From contig NZ_KB907804.1 in NCBI RefSeq assembly GCF_000382225.1, forward strand, positions 1 to 64,000: a stretch of DNA of 64,000 nucleotides, written 5' to 3'. Below are positions 32,285 to 42,203 of this stretch, in pieces. Under the pieces are notes generated by a model. The model made no database searches and was not told the origin of the DNA. It saw only the letters and a program-made list of their open reading frames with translations. A program made the translations under genes and the position numbers. The DNA comes from Hymenobacter aerophilus DSM 13606 (GTDB lineage Bacteria; Bacteroidota; Bacteroidia; Cytophagales; Hymenobacteraceae). Within the stretch, counting starts at the first letter, position 1. The number at the start of each line of letters is the position of its first letter.

Positions 32285-33640
32285 ATGGATAGCATCCGAC
32301 TACGTTCCCTTCCCCGCCTCTTTCTCGCTCTGCTTCTGTTCTTTGTCAGCTTTGGTTTTGCCATGGCCCAGGGAGAGCAGCCAGCCGCCGGTGAGGTAGG
32401 TACTTCCAAAAACCCAAGCGAGGCCGGCGTAACGCCCGGTGGCGTAGCCGCCGCTGCCCCGGCCGCTGCCGCTGGCACCACCACCGGCGACCCCGCCGCC
32501 ATTGCCGCCGGTGATGCGCTGTTCAAATCCAACTGCGCCCAGTGCCACGCCATCCACGATGTAGTGGTGGGGCCGGCGCTGGCGGGCGTCAGCAAGAAGC
32601 ATTCCATGCCGTGGCTGATTTCCTGGATCAAGAACTCCAGCAAAATGGTGGCCAGCGGCGATGCTCAAGCTGTGAAAATCTTCAACGAGTACCAGAAGCA
32701 GCAAATGCCCAGCTTCCAGCTCTCGGATGCTGAAATCACCTCGATCATTGCTTACGTTGATGCTGAAACGGCTAAGCCCGCTGGTACTCCTACCGGGCTC
32801 ACCGCCAATTCGGGCGACCAGGCGGCCGTAGACGGCACGGCTGGTGGCAGCGCCGACTCGGGCAGCGCCATGAATATCCTGCTGATTGTGCTGGTGGTGG
32901 TGCTGATTGTACTGGTGGTGACGCTGGTGATTATCGCCAACATCATGAAGGACGTGCTGCGCGGCCGCAAGGACCTCGACGGCCGCGACCGGGAGCAGAT
33001 TGAGCAGCGCTTCGATTACAGCCGCATCTACAAGTCGACGGCCGTGCGCGGCATCGTGGGCACCGTGTTCGTGCTGGCCGTGCTCTACGAAACCATTCAG
33101 GGCGCCATGGGCGTGGGCCTGAGCCAGGGCTACCAGCCCACCCAGCCCATTGCCTTCTCGCACAAGCTGCACGCCGGCGAAAACCAGATCAACTGCGCCT
33201 ACTGCCACACCTCGGTGTACAAAGGCAAATCAGCCAACATTCCGTCGCCTAACATCTGTATGAACTGCCACTCGCAGATCAAGACGGAGTCGCCGGAAAT
33301 CAAGAAAATCTACCGCGCCATTGAGCGCAAGCAGCCCATCCAGTGGGTGCGGATTCACAACATTCCCGACCTGGCCTACTTCAACCACTCGCAGCACACC
33401 CAGGTGGCTGGCCTGGAGTGCCAGACCTGCCACGGTCCGATCGAGAATATGGAGGTAGTGTACCAGTATTCGGCCCTGACCATGGGCTGGTGCATCAACT
33501 GCCACCGCGAAACGCCGCTCAACACCAAGGGCAACGGCTACTACGACAACCTCGTGAAGCTGCACGATGCCAAGAACGGCGCCGTACCATTCACGGTATC
33601 GTCGAACGGCGGCACCGAGTGCTCGAAGTGCCACTACTAA
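32285..33640 (+). CDS. actA: ACIII subunit ActA, multiheme cytochrome c (six CxxCH motifs)
   Basis: The electron-transfer subunit of alternative complex III, which oxidises quinol and passes electrons to the oxidase. The 451-residue protein has a signal peptide (LPRLFLALLLFFVSFGFAMA). A cytochrome c domain with CAQCH (about 84-88) and a later Met is followed by two membrane segments (about 196-221 and 256-272). The pentaheme domain then has CAYCH, CMNCH, CQTCH, CINCH and CSKCH (about 304, 326, 379, 403, 446). The family is usually described as pentaheme, so the N-terminal monoheme domain is an addition here. It starts the operon under a consensus promoter. Confidence 0.95.
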   Translation: MDSIRLRSLPRLFLALLLFFVSFGFAMAQGEQPAAGEVGTSKNPSEAGVTPGGVAAAAPAAAAGTTTGDPAAIAAGDALFKSNCAQCHAIHDVVVGPALAGVSKKHSMPWLISWIKNSSKMVASGDAQAVKIFNEYQKQQMPSFQLSDAEITSIIAYVDAETAKPAGTPTGLTANSGDQAAVDGTAGGSADSGSAMNILLIVLVVVLIVLVVTLVIIANIMKDVLRGRKDLDGRDREQIEQRFDYSRIYKSTAVRGIVGTVFVLAVLYETIQGAMGVGLSQGYQPTQPIAFSHKLHAGENQINCAYCHTSVYKGKSANIPSPNICMNCHSQIKTESPEIKKIYRAIERKQPIQWVRIHNIPDLAYFNHSQHTQVAGLECQTCHGPIENMEVVYQYSALTMGWCINCHRETPLNTKGNGYYDNLVKLHDAKNGAVPFTVSSNGGTECSKCHY

Positions 33641-33760
33641 TTGGTTAACGGGGTTCTGACCGCCACCCGCCGTGCGCTGGTGCTGCCGGAGCCCCGCCCC
33701 CAGAATTACCTTCAAATAAGCCAAGCATTGCACTTGCGGACGACCCTGGTACCCATCCCA

Positions 33761-33792
33761 GTCCCTCAGTCCCCAAGACCCTAAGTCCCCAA
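33761..33792. repeat. Octamer array GTCCCCAA-type in the actA-actB gap
   Basis: Four 8-bp units (GTCCCTCA, GTCCCCAA, GACCCTAA, GTCCCCAA) lie directly upstream of the actB start codon. An inverted partner is not obvious. A similar but weaker arrangement (GTTGGGG / CCCCAAC) occurs in the actB-actC gap near 36842 and 36914. Confidence 0.6.
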
Positions 33793-33797
33793 AACAA

Positions 33798-36700
33798 ATG
33801 CAAGAGTCGCCTAAGTACTGGAAGGGAATTGAGGAGCTGGAAAATTCGCCGGAGTTCGTAAAGAACGCCCTGACGGAGTTTGCTGACTTCCTGCCGGTGA
33901 AGGAAGCCCATGGTTCGACGGACGCCACGGTTGCCCCGCGCCGCGACTTTCTGAAGCTGATGGGCTTCGGACTGGCCGCCGCGACGCTGGCCAGCTGCGA
34001 GGCGCCCGTGCGCAAGGCTATTCCCTACCTCAACAAGCCCGAGGAAGTTGACCCCAGCATCGCCAACTTCTACGCCTCCACGTTCTTCAACGGCCAGGAT
34101 TACAACGCCGTGCTGGTGAAGACCCGCGAAGGCCGGCCGATCAAGCTGGAGGGCAACCCCGAGTCGCCCGTTACCCGTGGTGGCCTGTCGGCCCGGGCTC
34201 AGGCCGCGGTGCTGAGCCTCTATGACAATGCCCGCCTGCAGTTCTTCACCAAGAAGGGCCAGCGCATTGCCACCGACCAGCTCGACCAGGAAGTGCGCGC
34301 TGCCCTGGCCGGCGCCGGCCGGGTGGCCATCGTGTCGCCGACCATCATCAGCCCCTCGACCAAGAAAGTCATCAACGAGTTTGCCGCCCGCTTCGGCGGT
34401 GCCGAGCACGTGATGTACGACGTGAATTCGAGTTCGGCGCTGCTGCGGGCCAACGGCGGCGTGCTGCCGGCCTACGATTTCAGCAAGGCCAGCGTCATTG
34501 TCAGCCTCGATGCCGACTTCCTGGGTACCTGGATTTCGCCCGTCGAGTTTGCCCGTCAGTACGTGGAGAACCGCAAGGTGTCGAGCCAGAAGCGCACGAT
34601 GTCGAAGCACTACCAGTTCGAGACCAACCTCTCGCTGACCGGTTCCAACGCCGACGTGCGCGAGTCGTTGAAGCCCTCGGCCATGGGTGCCGCCGCTGCC
34701 GACCTCTACAACGCCGTAGTTGGTGGGGGAGGAGCTCCGGCCTCGAAGAAGCTGGCCGAAGCCGCCGCCGCGTTGCGCCAGGCCGGCTCGGGTGGTCTGG
34801 TGGTGTCGGGCATCAACGACCCCGGCATTCAGGCCCTGGTAGCCGCCATAAACACCAAGCTGGGTTCGGCGGCCGTTGATACGGCCAACCCCTCGTTCGT
34901 TCGCCAGGGCGACGACGCCCGCATGGCCCGTTTGATTAAGGACATCATCGGCGGCCAGGTTGGCGCCGTGATTTTCTACAACGCCAACCCCGTATACGAC
35001 CACCCGATGGGGGCCGAGCTGGGTAAGGCCCTGGCCGCCGGCAAGGTGCGCACCAGCATCTCGCTTAACGACCGCCTCGACGAAACCGGCAAGCTCTGCC
35101 TGTACGCCGCGCCCGACCACCACTTCCTGGAGTCGTGGAACGACTACGAGCCCAAGCGTGGGTACCTGAGCCTGGCCCAGCCGGTGATTACGCCGCTGTT
35201 TGCCACCCGCCAGGCGCAGGATTCGCTCCTGACCTGGGCCGGTAACCCCAACACGTACTACAACTACCTGCGGCAGCAGTGGCAGGGCCTGCTGGGCGGT
35301 GCCAACTTCGCCAAAGCCTGGGACCAGGCCGTGCACGACGGCGTAGCCCGCGGCTCGGCCCTGCCAGCCCCGGCGGCCCAACTGGAAGCTCCGCTCGACG
35401 TGAACAGCGCCATGAGCGCGGCCCGCGCCAACAAGGGCGGCGGCATCGAGCTGGCCATTTACGAGAAAGTAGGCCTCGGCAACGGCGCCCAAGCCAACAA
35501 CCCCTGGCTGCAGGAGCTGCCCGACCCGATTTCCAAGGCTACCTGGGGCAACTACATAACCATCACCCGCGCCTACGCGCTGGAGCAGAAGCTGGAGCAG
35601 GGCGACGTAGTGAAAGTGACGGCCAACGGCCACAGCGTTCAGCTCCCCGTGCTGATTCAGCCCGGTCAGGCGGCCGGTACCATTGGTATTGCCATCGGCT
35701 ACGGCCGCGAGGCGGCCGGCAAGGTGGCCGACCAGATTGGCGCCAACGTGCTGCCGCTGGCCGTGATGCGCAACGGTGCCATCAGCTACACCACCCCGGT
35801 GCAGATTGAAGCCACCGGCACGCAGTCGCCCATTGCTCAGACCCAGACCCACCATACCATTATGGACCGGGAGGAGGTGGTGCAGGTGGCGTCGCTGAAG
35901 GAGTACCAGGAAGACCCCAAGAAAGTAACCGAGTACGTGAAGGTTTCCACCCCCGACGGGCTGGAGGCGCCGCAGAAAGTGTCGCTGTGGCAGGACTACG
36001 AGTACAAGAACCACCACTGGGGCATGGCCATCGACCTCAACTCGTGCATCGGCTGCGGCTCGTGCGTGATTGGTTGTCAGGCCGAGAACAACGTGGCCGT
36101 AGTAGGCAAGCAGGAGGTAATCAACCGCCGCGAGATGCACTGGATGCGCATCGACCGCTACTACAGCTCCGACACGACCAAGAACGACTTCGAAAGCAAG
36201 GGTAAGCTTGACACCTACGCGGCCATGGAAGACCCTTCGGAGAACCCGTCGGTCGTGTTCCAGCCCCTCATGTGCCAGCACTGCAACCACGCCCCCTGCG
36301 AAACGGTTTGCCCGGTACTGGCCACTACCCACAGCTCGGAAGGTCTCAACCAGATGACCTACAACCGTTGTGTAGGTACCCGCTACTGCGCCAACAACTG
36401 CCCCTACAAGGTGCGTCGCTTCAACTGGTTCTCGTACTACTCCAACGAGAAGTTCGAGGCTGTAAACGGCCACATGTTCACCGACCTGGGCCGCATGGTA
36501 CTCAACCCCGATGTAACCGTTCGGGCCCGCGGCGTGATGGAGAAATGCTCGCTCTGCGTGCAGCGGATTCAGCTCGGCAAACTGGAGGCCAAGAAGGAGA
36601 AGCGTCGTCCGAAGGATGGCGAAATCGTTTCGGCCTGCGCTCAATCGTGCCCCACTCAAGCCATTGTGTTCGGCGACATGCGCGACCCCGAGTCGCGCCT

Positions 36701-36827
36701 CTCGCAGCTGTTGCGCCGCGAAGATGGCGAGCGGGCCTTCCACGCCCTGAGCTCCATCAACGTGCAGCCCAACATCACGTACCTGACCAAGATCCGCAAC
36801 ACGGACCAACTTGATTTTAACGTTTAA
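33798..36827 (+). CDS. actB: ACIII subunit ActB, iron-sulfur molybdoprotein-like
   Basis: The 1009-residue catalytic-arm subunit of ACIII. A Tat-like signal RRDFLKLMGFGLAAATLASC (about 49-68) ends in a Cys in a lipobox-like context, so it may be exported by Tat and lipid-anchored, as known for this family. A molybdopterin-oxidoreductase-like domain lacking obvious cofactor ligands fills 80-700. The C-terminal ferredoxin-like domain carries four Cys clusters: CIGCGSCVIGCQ (about 749), CQHCNHAPCETVCP (about 826), CVGTRYCANNCP (about 857), and CSLC (about 917) with CAQSCP (about 947). These fit the Fe-S clusters of the family. It precedes actC in the conserved order. Confidence 0.96.
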   Translation: MQESPKYWKGIEELENSPEFVKNALTEFADFLPVKEAHGSTDATVAPRRDFLKLMGFGLAAATLASCEAPVRKAIPYLNKPEEVDPSIANFYASTFFNGQDYNAVLVKTREGRPIKLEGNPESPVTRGGLSARAQAAVLSLYDNARLQFFTKKGQRIATDQLDQEVRAALAGAGRVAIVSPTIISPSTKKVINEFAARFGGAEHVMYDVNSSSALLRANGGVLPAYDFSKASVIVSLDADFLGTWISPVEFARQYVENRKVSSQKRTMSKHYQFETNLSLTGSNADVRESLKPSAMGAAAADLYNAVVGGGGAPASKKLAEAAAALRQAGSGGLVVSGINDPGIQALVAAINTKLGSAAVDTANPSFVRQGDDARMARLIKDIIGGQVGAVIFYNANPVYDHPMGAELGKALAAGKVRTSISLNDRLDETGKLCLYAAPDHHFLESWNDYEPKRGYLSLAQPVITPLFATRQAQDSLLTWAGNPNTYYNYLRQQWQGLLGGANFAKAWDQAVHDGVARGSALPAPAAQLEAPLDVNSAMSAARANKGGGIELAIYEKVGLGNGAQANNPWLQELPDPISKATWGNYITITRAYALEQKLEQGDVVKVTANGHSVQLPVLIQPGQAAGTIGIAIGYGREAAGKVADQIGANVLPLAVMRNGAISYTTPVQIEATGTQSPIAQTQTHHTIMDREEVVQVASLKEYQEDPKKVTEYVKVSTPDGLEAPQKVSLWQDYEYKNHHWGMAIDLNSCIGCGSCVIGCQAENNVAVVGKQEVINRREMHWMRIDRYYSSDTTKNDFESKGKLDTYAAMEDPSENPSVVFQPLMCQHCNHAPCETVCPVLATTHSSEGLNQMTYNRCVGTRYCANNCPYKVRRFNWFSYYSNEKFEAVNGHMFTDLGRMVLNPDVTVRARGVMEKCSLCVQRIQLGKLEAKKEKRRPKDGEIVSACAQSCPTQAIVFGDMRDPESRLSQLLRREDGERAFHALSSINVQPNITYLTKIRNTDQLDFNV

Positions 36828-36939
36828 TCTCGGCGCTTAGCTTGTTGGGGATTTAGGGAGTTGGTTTTCAGCGCCAGTTCGCCCGCCACGAAGCCAAGTC
36901 CCCGAATTCCTGAAGCCCCAACAACCAAATTCAACCACT

Positions 36940-38394
36940 ATGCAGCACGTATCACCTGTACGGGAGCCGCTCGTTACCGGGGGGAAAACGTACCACGACG
37001 TTACCCAGGACGTGTGCCGCCAGGTAGAAGCCGCCCCGAATATTCGGTGGATGGCCGCCCTGAGCGTCGCCCTTCTGCTCCTTGGCGTCTTCTTCTACTC
37101 CGTTTACCGCACACTGTGGTACGGCATCGGCGAATGGGGCCTGAACAAAACCATTGGCTGGGCCTGGGACATCACCAACTTCGTGTGGTGGGTAGGTATC
37201 GGCCACGCCGGTACCCTGATTTCGGCCGTACTACTGCTGTTCCGTCAGAAGTGGCGGACCTCCATCAACCGCGCTGCCGAGGCCATGACCATCTTCGCCG
37301 TAATCTGCGCGGCTATGTTCCCGGTACTGCACATGGGCCGTCCGTGGCTGGCTTACTGGGTGTTCCCGCTGCAGAATACGTTCGGCTCGCTGTGGGTGAA
37401 CTTCAACTCGCCCCTGCTCTGGGACGTGTTTGCCATCTCGACTTACTTCACCGTGTCGCTGGTGTTCTGGTACACGGGTCTGGTGCCCGACTTCGCCACC
37501 ATCCGCGACCGGGCCAAGGGTCCGATTGCCAAGGTAGCCTACTCGCTGCTGAGCATGGGCTGGAAAGGCTCGGCCAAGCACTGGAGCCGCTACGAAACGG
37601 TCTCGCTCATTCTGGCCGGTGTTTCGACCCCACTGGTACTCTCGGTACACACCATCGTATCGATGGACTTTGCTACCTCGGTGGTACCGGGCTGGCACAC
37701 CACCATCTTCCCGCCCTACTTCGTGGCCGGCGCTATCTTCTCGGGCTTCGCGATGGTACTGACGCTGATGCTCATTACCCGGGTCGTGTTCAAGCTGGAA
37801 GACTACATCACCATTGAGCACATCGCCCTCATGAACAAAATCATGATGGTAACCGGCTCGATTGTGGGCGTGGCGTACATCACCGAGTTCTTCATTGCCT
37901 GGTACTCGCAGGTGGAGTACGAGTCGTACGCCTTCATCAACCGCGCTACCGGTCCTTACTGGTGGGCTTACGCGGCCATGATGACCTGCAACGTGATTAC
38001 GCCCCAGCTGGTGTGGTTCCGCAAGGTGCGCTACAGCATCCCGCTCACGTTCATCCTCTCGATTATCGTGAACATCGGTATGTGGTTCGAGCGTTTCGTA
38101 ATTATCGTGACCTCGCTGCACCGCGACTACCTGCCCTCCTCGTGGGCTATGTTCTCGCCGACCATTATCGACATCGGCATCTATGTGGGTACGATTGGCC
38201 TGTTCTTCACGCTGTTCCTGCTGTTTGCCAAGTTCTTCCCGGTAATCAACATGGCCGAAGTGAAGTCGGTGCTCAAGTACACGGTCGACAATGGCCCGAC
38301 CTACACCGGCCACGACCCGCACCACGCCCCTCAACCCGTTACCACCCACGGTGTGCCTGCCTCGGCCCCAGTAAACTACGATAAGCATGACTAA
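36940..38394 (+). CDS. actC: ACIII subunit ActC, NrfD-like membrane protein
   Basis: A 484-residue polytopic protein with about ten membrane helices of the NrfD/PsrC type, thought to form the quinol site and a proton path. Recognisable parts are [56 protein letters not shown] and [20 protein letters not shown], all typical of ActC. There is no signal peptide. It follows actB by 112 bp and overlaps actD by 8 bp, indicating translational coupling. Confidence 0.95.
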   Translation: MQHVSPVREPLVTGGKTYHDVTQDVCRQVEAAPNIRWMAALSVALLLLGVFFYSVYRTLWYGIGEWGLNKTIGWAWDITNFVWWVGIGHAGTLISAVLLLFRQKWRTSINRAAEAMTIFAVICAAMFPVLHMGRPWLAYWVFPLQNTFGSLWVNFNSPLLWDVFAISTYFTVSLVFWYTGLVPDFATIRDRAKGPIAKVAYSLLSMGWKGSAKHWSRYETVSLILAGVSTPLVLSVHTIVSMDFATSVVPGWHTTIFPPYFVAGAIFSGFAMVLTLMLITRVVFKLEDYITIEHIALMNKIMMVTGSIVGVAYITEFFIAWYSQVEYESYAFINRATGPYWWAYAAMMTCNVITPQLVWFRKVRYSIPLTFILSIIVNIGMWFERFVIIVTSLHRDYLPSSWAMFSPTIIDIGIYVGTIGLFFTLFLLFAKFFPVINMAEVKSVLKYTVDNGPTYTGHDPHHAPQPVTTHGVPASAPVNYDKHD

Positions 38395-38911
38395 GCGCTT
38401 CGCCCTCGGTATTTTCGAAGACGAGGACGTGCTGCTGCACGCCGTGGAAAACGTCCGGGAAGCCGGCGTTAAAATCTACGAAGTCTTCTCCCCGTTTCCC
38501 ATTCACGGCATCGACGACGCACTGGGCATCGAACGCTCGCGCCTGCCTATTGCCGCGTTCTTCTTCGGCCTCACTGGCCTGGCTTTCGCCCTGTGGCTGC
38601 AGATTTACACGCTGGGTTTCGACTGGCCGATGATTATCGGTGGTAAGCCCCACATTGCGCTGCCAGCTTTCATTCCCGTGGCTTTCGAGCTGACCGTGCT
38701 CTTCTGCTGCCACGGCATGGTGATTACCTTCTATACCATCAGCAACCTTTACCCGCGCTGGAAAACGCCGGTGCTGGATGTGCGCTCGACCGACGACAAG
38801 TTCGTGATGGCGATTGAGGTAAATGAGAACACCGATATGAACAAGCTCACGCAGATTCTGCGCGAGAACGGCGCATCAGAGGTCAACCAAAAAGAAATGT
38901 CCAAGTTCTAA
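38387..38911 (+). CDS. actD: ACIII subunit ActD (DUF3341 family)
   Basis: A 174-residue small subunit with two membrane helices ([20 protein letters not shown] and the [20 protein letters not shown] region). An N-terminal soluble part begins [20 protein letters not shown] and continues [19 protein letters not shown], the standard DUF3341 block. Its start lies inside the end of actC and its stop is shared with the actE start (TAATG), so actC, actD and actE are translationally coupled. A role in stabilising ActC/ActF in the membrane is inferred from the known complex. Confidence 0.95.
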   Translation: MTKRFALGIFEDEDVLLHAVENVREAGVKIYEVFSPFPIHGIDDALGIERSRLPIAAFFFGLTGLAFALWLQIYTLGFDWPMIIGGKPHIALPAFIPVAFELTVLFCCHGMVITFYTISNLYPRWKTPVLDVRSTDDKFVMAIEVNENTDMNKLTQILRENGASEVNQKEMSKF

Positions 38912-39654
38912 TGATGCACTCGCTGAAAATATCGCTACAGGCGTCGGCGGTGCTGCTAGCTGCGGCGCTGATGACGGGCTGTAATGAGGCCAACGACCCG
39001 GGCCTGGAATACGCCCCGGAGATGTACACCTCCATTCCGTACGAGCCGCTGAGCCAGGTTGGTGCCAACCACATCAACCCGATGGGCATCAACGAGCGCA
39101 CGCCGGCCGTGGGCACCGTCCCACGCGGCAAGCTGGCCTACTACACGCACATCGGCAAAGACGATGTGGAGACGGCCGCTAAAGTCCTGACTAATCCTTA
39201 CGGTTACTCCAAAACGCATCTGGAGGAAGGCAAAGTGCTATACACCCGCAACTGCCAGCACTGCCACGGTGAGCAGGGCGACGGGCAGGGTCCGGTGGGC
39301 ATTAAGTTCAAGGGCGTGCCCAACTACTCGGCGGGTTCCTACAAAACCATGAACGATGGCCACATCTACCACGTCATTCAGTGGGGTAAAGGCCGCATGA
39401 TGCCGCATGGCTCGCAGGTAAACCCCGAAGAGCGCTGGAAGATTGCCATGTATGTTCGGGCCCTGCAGCTGGGCAAAGGCCCCGATGGACTGGCCGATAT
39501 GGTGAAGGAAGGCAGCCCAATGGCCAACGTGCCCACGGCTGACTCGACCATGACCTCGGGCCAGATGAAAAAGAACCCTACCAAGGCTGGTTCAAACGAA
39601 ATGTCGAAGAACCCCGGCGCGGGTGATCCGGCGCGCAACGGCGAAGCTATTTAA
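38911..39654 (+). CDS. actE: ACIII subunit ActE, monoheme cytochrome c lipoprotein
   Basis: A 247-residue lipoprotein with a signal ending in ALMTGC (Cys24). The family block YAPEMYTSIPYEPLSQVGAN is followed by a class-I cytochrome c domain with one heme site, CQHCHGEQGDGQGPVG (about 112), and the axial Met probably in GRMMPHGSQ. A Ser/Thr/Asn-rich tail follows (about 205-247). It faces the periplasm and is one candidate to hand electrons to the oxidase. ATG at 38911 overlaps the actD stop by one base; a second ATG is immediately downstream. Confidence 0.95.
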   Translation: MMHSLKISLQASAVLLAAALMTGCNEANDPGLEYAPEMYTSIPYEPLSQVGANHINPMGINERTPAVGTVPRGKLAYYTHIGKDDVETAAKVLTNPYGYSKTHLEEGKVLYTRNCQHCHGEQGDGQGPVGIKFKGVPNYSAGSYKTMNDGHIYHVIQWGKGRMMPHGSQVNPEERWKIAMYVRALQLGKGPDGLADMVKEGSPMANVPTADSTMTSGQMKKNPTKAGSNEMSKNPGAGDPARNGEAI

Positions 39655-39666
39655 CCCCTTTCTTCT

Positions 39667-40989
<1,323 letters not shown>

Positions 40990-40993
40990 TCCT

Positions 40994-41089
40994 GAAGAAG
41001 CTAGGAGCTGGAAGCTGCAAGACTGGAGTTGTGCTGACTGGCTGGCTTCGCTCTTCGATATTCCGTCTCCTAGCTCCTAGCTTCTAATT
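40994..41089. repeat. Inverted pair of heptamer arrays between ACIII and oxidase genes
   Basis: Heptamers GAAGAAG, CTAGGAG, CTGGAAG, CTGCAAG, ACTGGAG at 40994-41028 face CTCCTAG, CTCCTAG, CTTCTAA at 41067-41087. The spacer is about 38 bp, and the right array ends about 13 bp before the COX II start codon. The RNA hairpin would separate act and cox translation. Confidence 0.8.
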
Positions 41090-41099
41090 CCTTTGCCAA

Positions 41100-42179
41100 A
41101 TGACTACTCTGAGCATTATTCTGGTTCTGGCGCTGTTGCTGGTCGTATTCGGCCTGTTGTTTCGCCTCCAGATTCTGACTTCCATCTTCTCGGGCAGCTC
41201 CAAGCGGGATGTAGGCGTCAGCAACCGCGTTAACGCCATTCTGTTCCTGGTTTTCCTCATAGTAGGCGGGGCCTGGTTTGCCTGGTCGTTCGTGGAGAAC
41301 TTCGACAAGATGAACCCGCCGATTGCTTCGGTGCACGGTCTGGCTACCGACAAGATGTTCTGGGGCTCGATGACCATTCTGGGTGTGGCCTTCGTGCTGA
41401 CTCAGGTGCTGCTGTTCTGGTACTCTTACCGCTACCAGCACAACGATAACCGCCGGGCCTTCTTCTTCCCGCACAACAACAAAATCGAGATTATCTGGAC
41501 CCTGATTCCGGCCATCGTAATGGCAGCCCTGGTGTTTGCCGGCTGGAAGGAGTGGACCCGCATTACCGGCCCGGCCCCCAAAGACGCCGTAGTGCTGGAG
41601 ATTATGGGCAAGCAGTTCAACTGGATGGTGCGCTACCCCGGTCGCGACCAGAAGCTGGGCATGGTAAATTACCGCCTGATTGACGCCACGAACGAGTTTG
41701 GCTTCGACCTGAGCGACCAGAACGGCATCGATGACTTCACGGCCGGCGAAATCCACGTTCCCAAGGGCCACCCCGTGCTGCTGCGCATTCGCTCGCGCGA
41801 TGTGCTGCACTCGGTGTACATGCCGCACTTCCGGGTGCAGATGTATGCCGTACCGGGCATGCCCACCAAGTTCTGGTTCACGCCCACCAAAACGACCGAC
41901 GAAATGCGTGCCCAGACGGGCAACCCCGCATTCAATTACGAACTGGCCTGCAACCAGATTTGCGGCCGTGGTCACTTCGCCATGAAGATGAACATCATCG
42001 TGGATGAGCCCGACGACTACGTAGCCTGGTTCGCCAAGCAGGAGTCGTTCTCGTCGCAAAACCCCGAGGTGTTGGCCAGCTTCAAACAGAAGTCGAACAA
42101 ACTGGTTGAACAAGCACCGGTTGCTCCGGAAGCCGCTGCGGTAGCAACGACTCCTACGGCTGCCAAGGCTTCGCTTTAA
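41100..42179 (+). CDS. ctaC: Cytochrome c oxidase subunit II
   Basis: A 359-residue copper subunit of an aa3/caa3-type heme-copper oxidase. Two or three N-terminal membrane segments (IILVLALLLVVFGLLFRLQI, AILFLVFLIVGGAWFAWSFV, IIWTLIPAIVMAALVFAGWK) precede the cupredoxin domain. The CuA site is complete: VLHSVYMPHFRVQMYAVPGM with its His, and CNQICGRGHFAM near residue 283. There is no fused cytochrome c domain after CuA, so electrons must come from a separate heme, such as ActE or the extra heme of ActA. The Ala/Thr-rich tail (about 335-359) is not conserved. Confidence 0.96.
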   Translation: MTTLSIILVLALLLVVFGLLFRLQILTSIFSGSSKRDVGVSNRVNAILFLVFLIVGGAWFAWSFVENFDKMNPPIASVHGLATDKMFWGSMTILGVAFVLTQVLLFWYSYRYQHNDNRRAFFFPHNNKIEIIWTLIPAIVMAALVFAGWKEWTRITGPAPKDAVVLEIMGKQFNWMVRYPGRDQKLGMVNYRLIDATNEFGFDLSDQNGIDDFTAGEIHVPKGHPVLLRIRSRDVLHSVYMPHFRVQMYAVPGMPTKFWFTPTKTTDEMRAQTGNPAFNYELACNQICGRGHFAMKMNIIVDEPDDYVAWFAKQESFSSQNPEVLASFKQKSNKLVEQAPVAPEAAAVATTPTAAKASL

Positions 42180-42203
42180 ACATTCTTACTGCACGATTTA
42201 CCT

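Noticed and set aside
33645-36809. A 1054-codon open frame antisense to actB
   Set aside because: It mirrors the strong codon bias of actB on the other strand, has no recognisable domains, and is rich in Val, Gly, His and Arg as antisense shadows are. The actB protein is certain.
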